Source of the DNA: Chromatiaceae bacterium
GTDB lineage: Bacteria > Pseudomonadota > Gammaproteobacteria > Chromatiales > Chromatiaceae
Reading direction: 5' to 3'
NCBI GenBank assembly: GCA_016880695.1
Contig: JAEHCY010000651.1
Coordinates: 1-6,872 of the forward strand
Length of the DNA: 6,872 nt
Below the pieces are notes generated by a model, which saw only the letters and a program-made list of their open reading frames with translations, made no database searches and was not told the DNA's origin. Shown piece by piece: positions 6,777-6,872 of this stretch (positions within the stretch are counted from its first letter, which is position 1; each line of letters begins with the position of its first letter). Made by a program: the position numbers and the translations under genes.

Positions 6777-6872
6777 TTAGGCCGGGGCGGCTTGGGGCTG
6801 CGCCCGAACGTTGTAGAAGGGGTCATCCTTGCCATCCACTCCCAGCCGCTGGTAGATGGTGACGATAGCCTG
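6777..6872 (-). CDS. 3' end of an unidentified upstream gene of the cluster
   Basis: Thirty-one codons and a TAA stop enter from the right edge on the minus strand. About 80% of the third positions are G or C, as expected for a real gene here. The visible C-terminus reads QAIVTIYQRLGVDGKDDPFY followed by a polar tail ending in QPQAAPA. A short hydrophobic piece leading into a basic/polar tail would suit the last helix of a small membrane subunit, such as a NuoK- or MrpC-like protein, but this is a guess from very little sequence and I do not recognise the family. The gene ends 36 nt before the NuoM-like gene in the same frame and on the same strand, so it is probably co-transcribed with the dab genes. 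Confidence 0.6.
   Translation of the reverse strand, partial: QAIVTIYQRLGVDGKDDPFYNVRAQPQAAPA

Noticed and set aside
6772..6783. Small inverted repeat GGCC-TTTA-GGCC at the stop of the upstream gene, considered as a terminator
   Set aside because: The stem is only 4 bp, there is no T-run, and the downstream gene follows after 36 nt, so it is probably chance in GC-rich sequence.

Overview
The window is a single minus-strand gene cluster from a GC-rich bacterium (roughly two-thirds G+C, with strong G/C bias at third codon positions). Its core is a DAB-type inorganic-carbon accumulation system. The order of transcription, from the right edge to the left, is: the 3' end of an unidentified gene (6777-6872), a complete NuoM-like antiporter subunit (5280-6740), DabA (1976-5266), DabB, which is NuoL-like (427-1983), and the 5' end of a second NuoM-like subunit cut by the left edge (1-299).

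Spacing suggests one operon. The gaps are 36 nt, 13 nt and an 8-nt overlap, followed by a 127-nt interval before the second NuoM-like gene. Neither the promoter nor the terminator lies in the window. Three of the complete or start-containing genes use non-ATG starts (GTG, TTG, GTG), and clear Shine-Dalgarno sequences support the dabA, dabB and second NuoM starts.

Function: DabA carries the beta-carbonic-anhydrase-like zinc site (C569-x-D571-x-R573, H760, C775). DabB is a proton/cation-channel subunit of the NuoL/Mrp family. In characterised DAB systems this pair drives CO2 to bicarbonate in the cytosol, powered by ion flow, and feeds a CO2-concentrating mechanism. The unusual feature here is that the dabA-dabB pair sits between two extra NuoM-type subunits. 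This gives at least three antiporter-like subunits in one transcription unit and recalls the NdhF3/NdhD3/CupA module of cyanobacterial NDH-1MS. Whether these subunits form one larger complex is inference.

Organism: a chemolithoautotrophic or phototrophic proteobacterium, for example a gammaproteobacterial sulfur oxidiser, would fit the gene content and GC. No marker in the window fixes the taxonomy, and no RuBisCO or carboxysome gene is present.

There is no gene-free stretch over 300 bases. I saw no RNA genes, mobile elements, CRISPR arrays or sizeable repeats. Long plus-strand open frames opposite dabA and dabB are GC-driven shadows.
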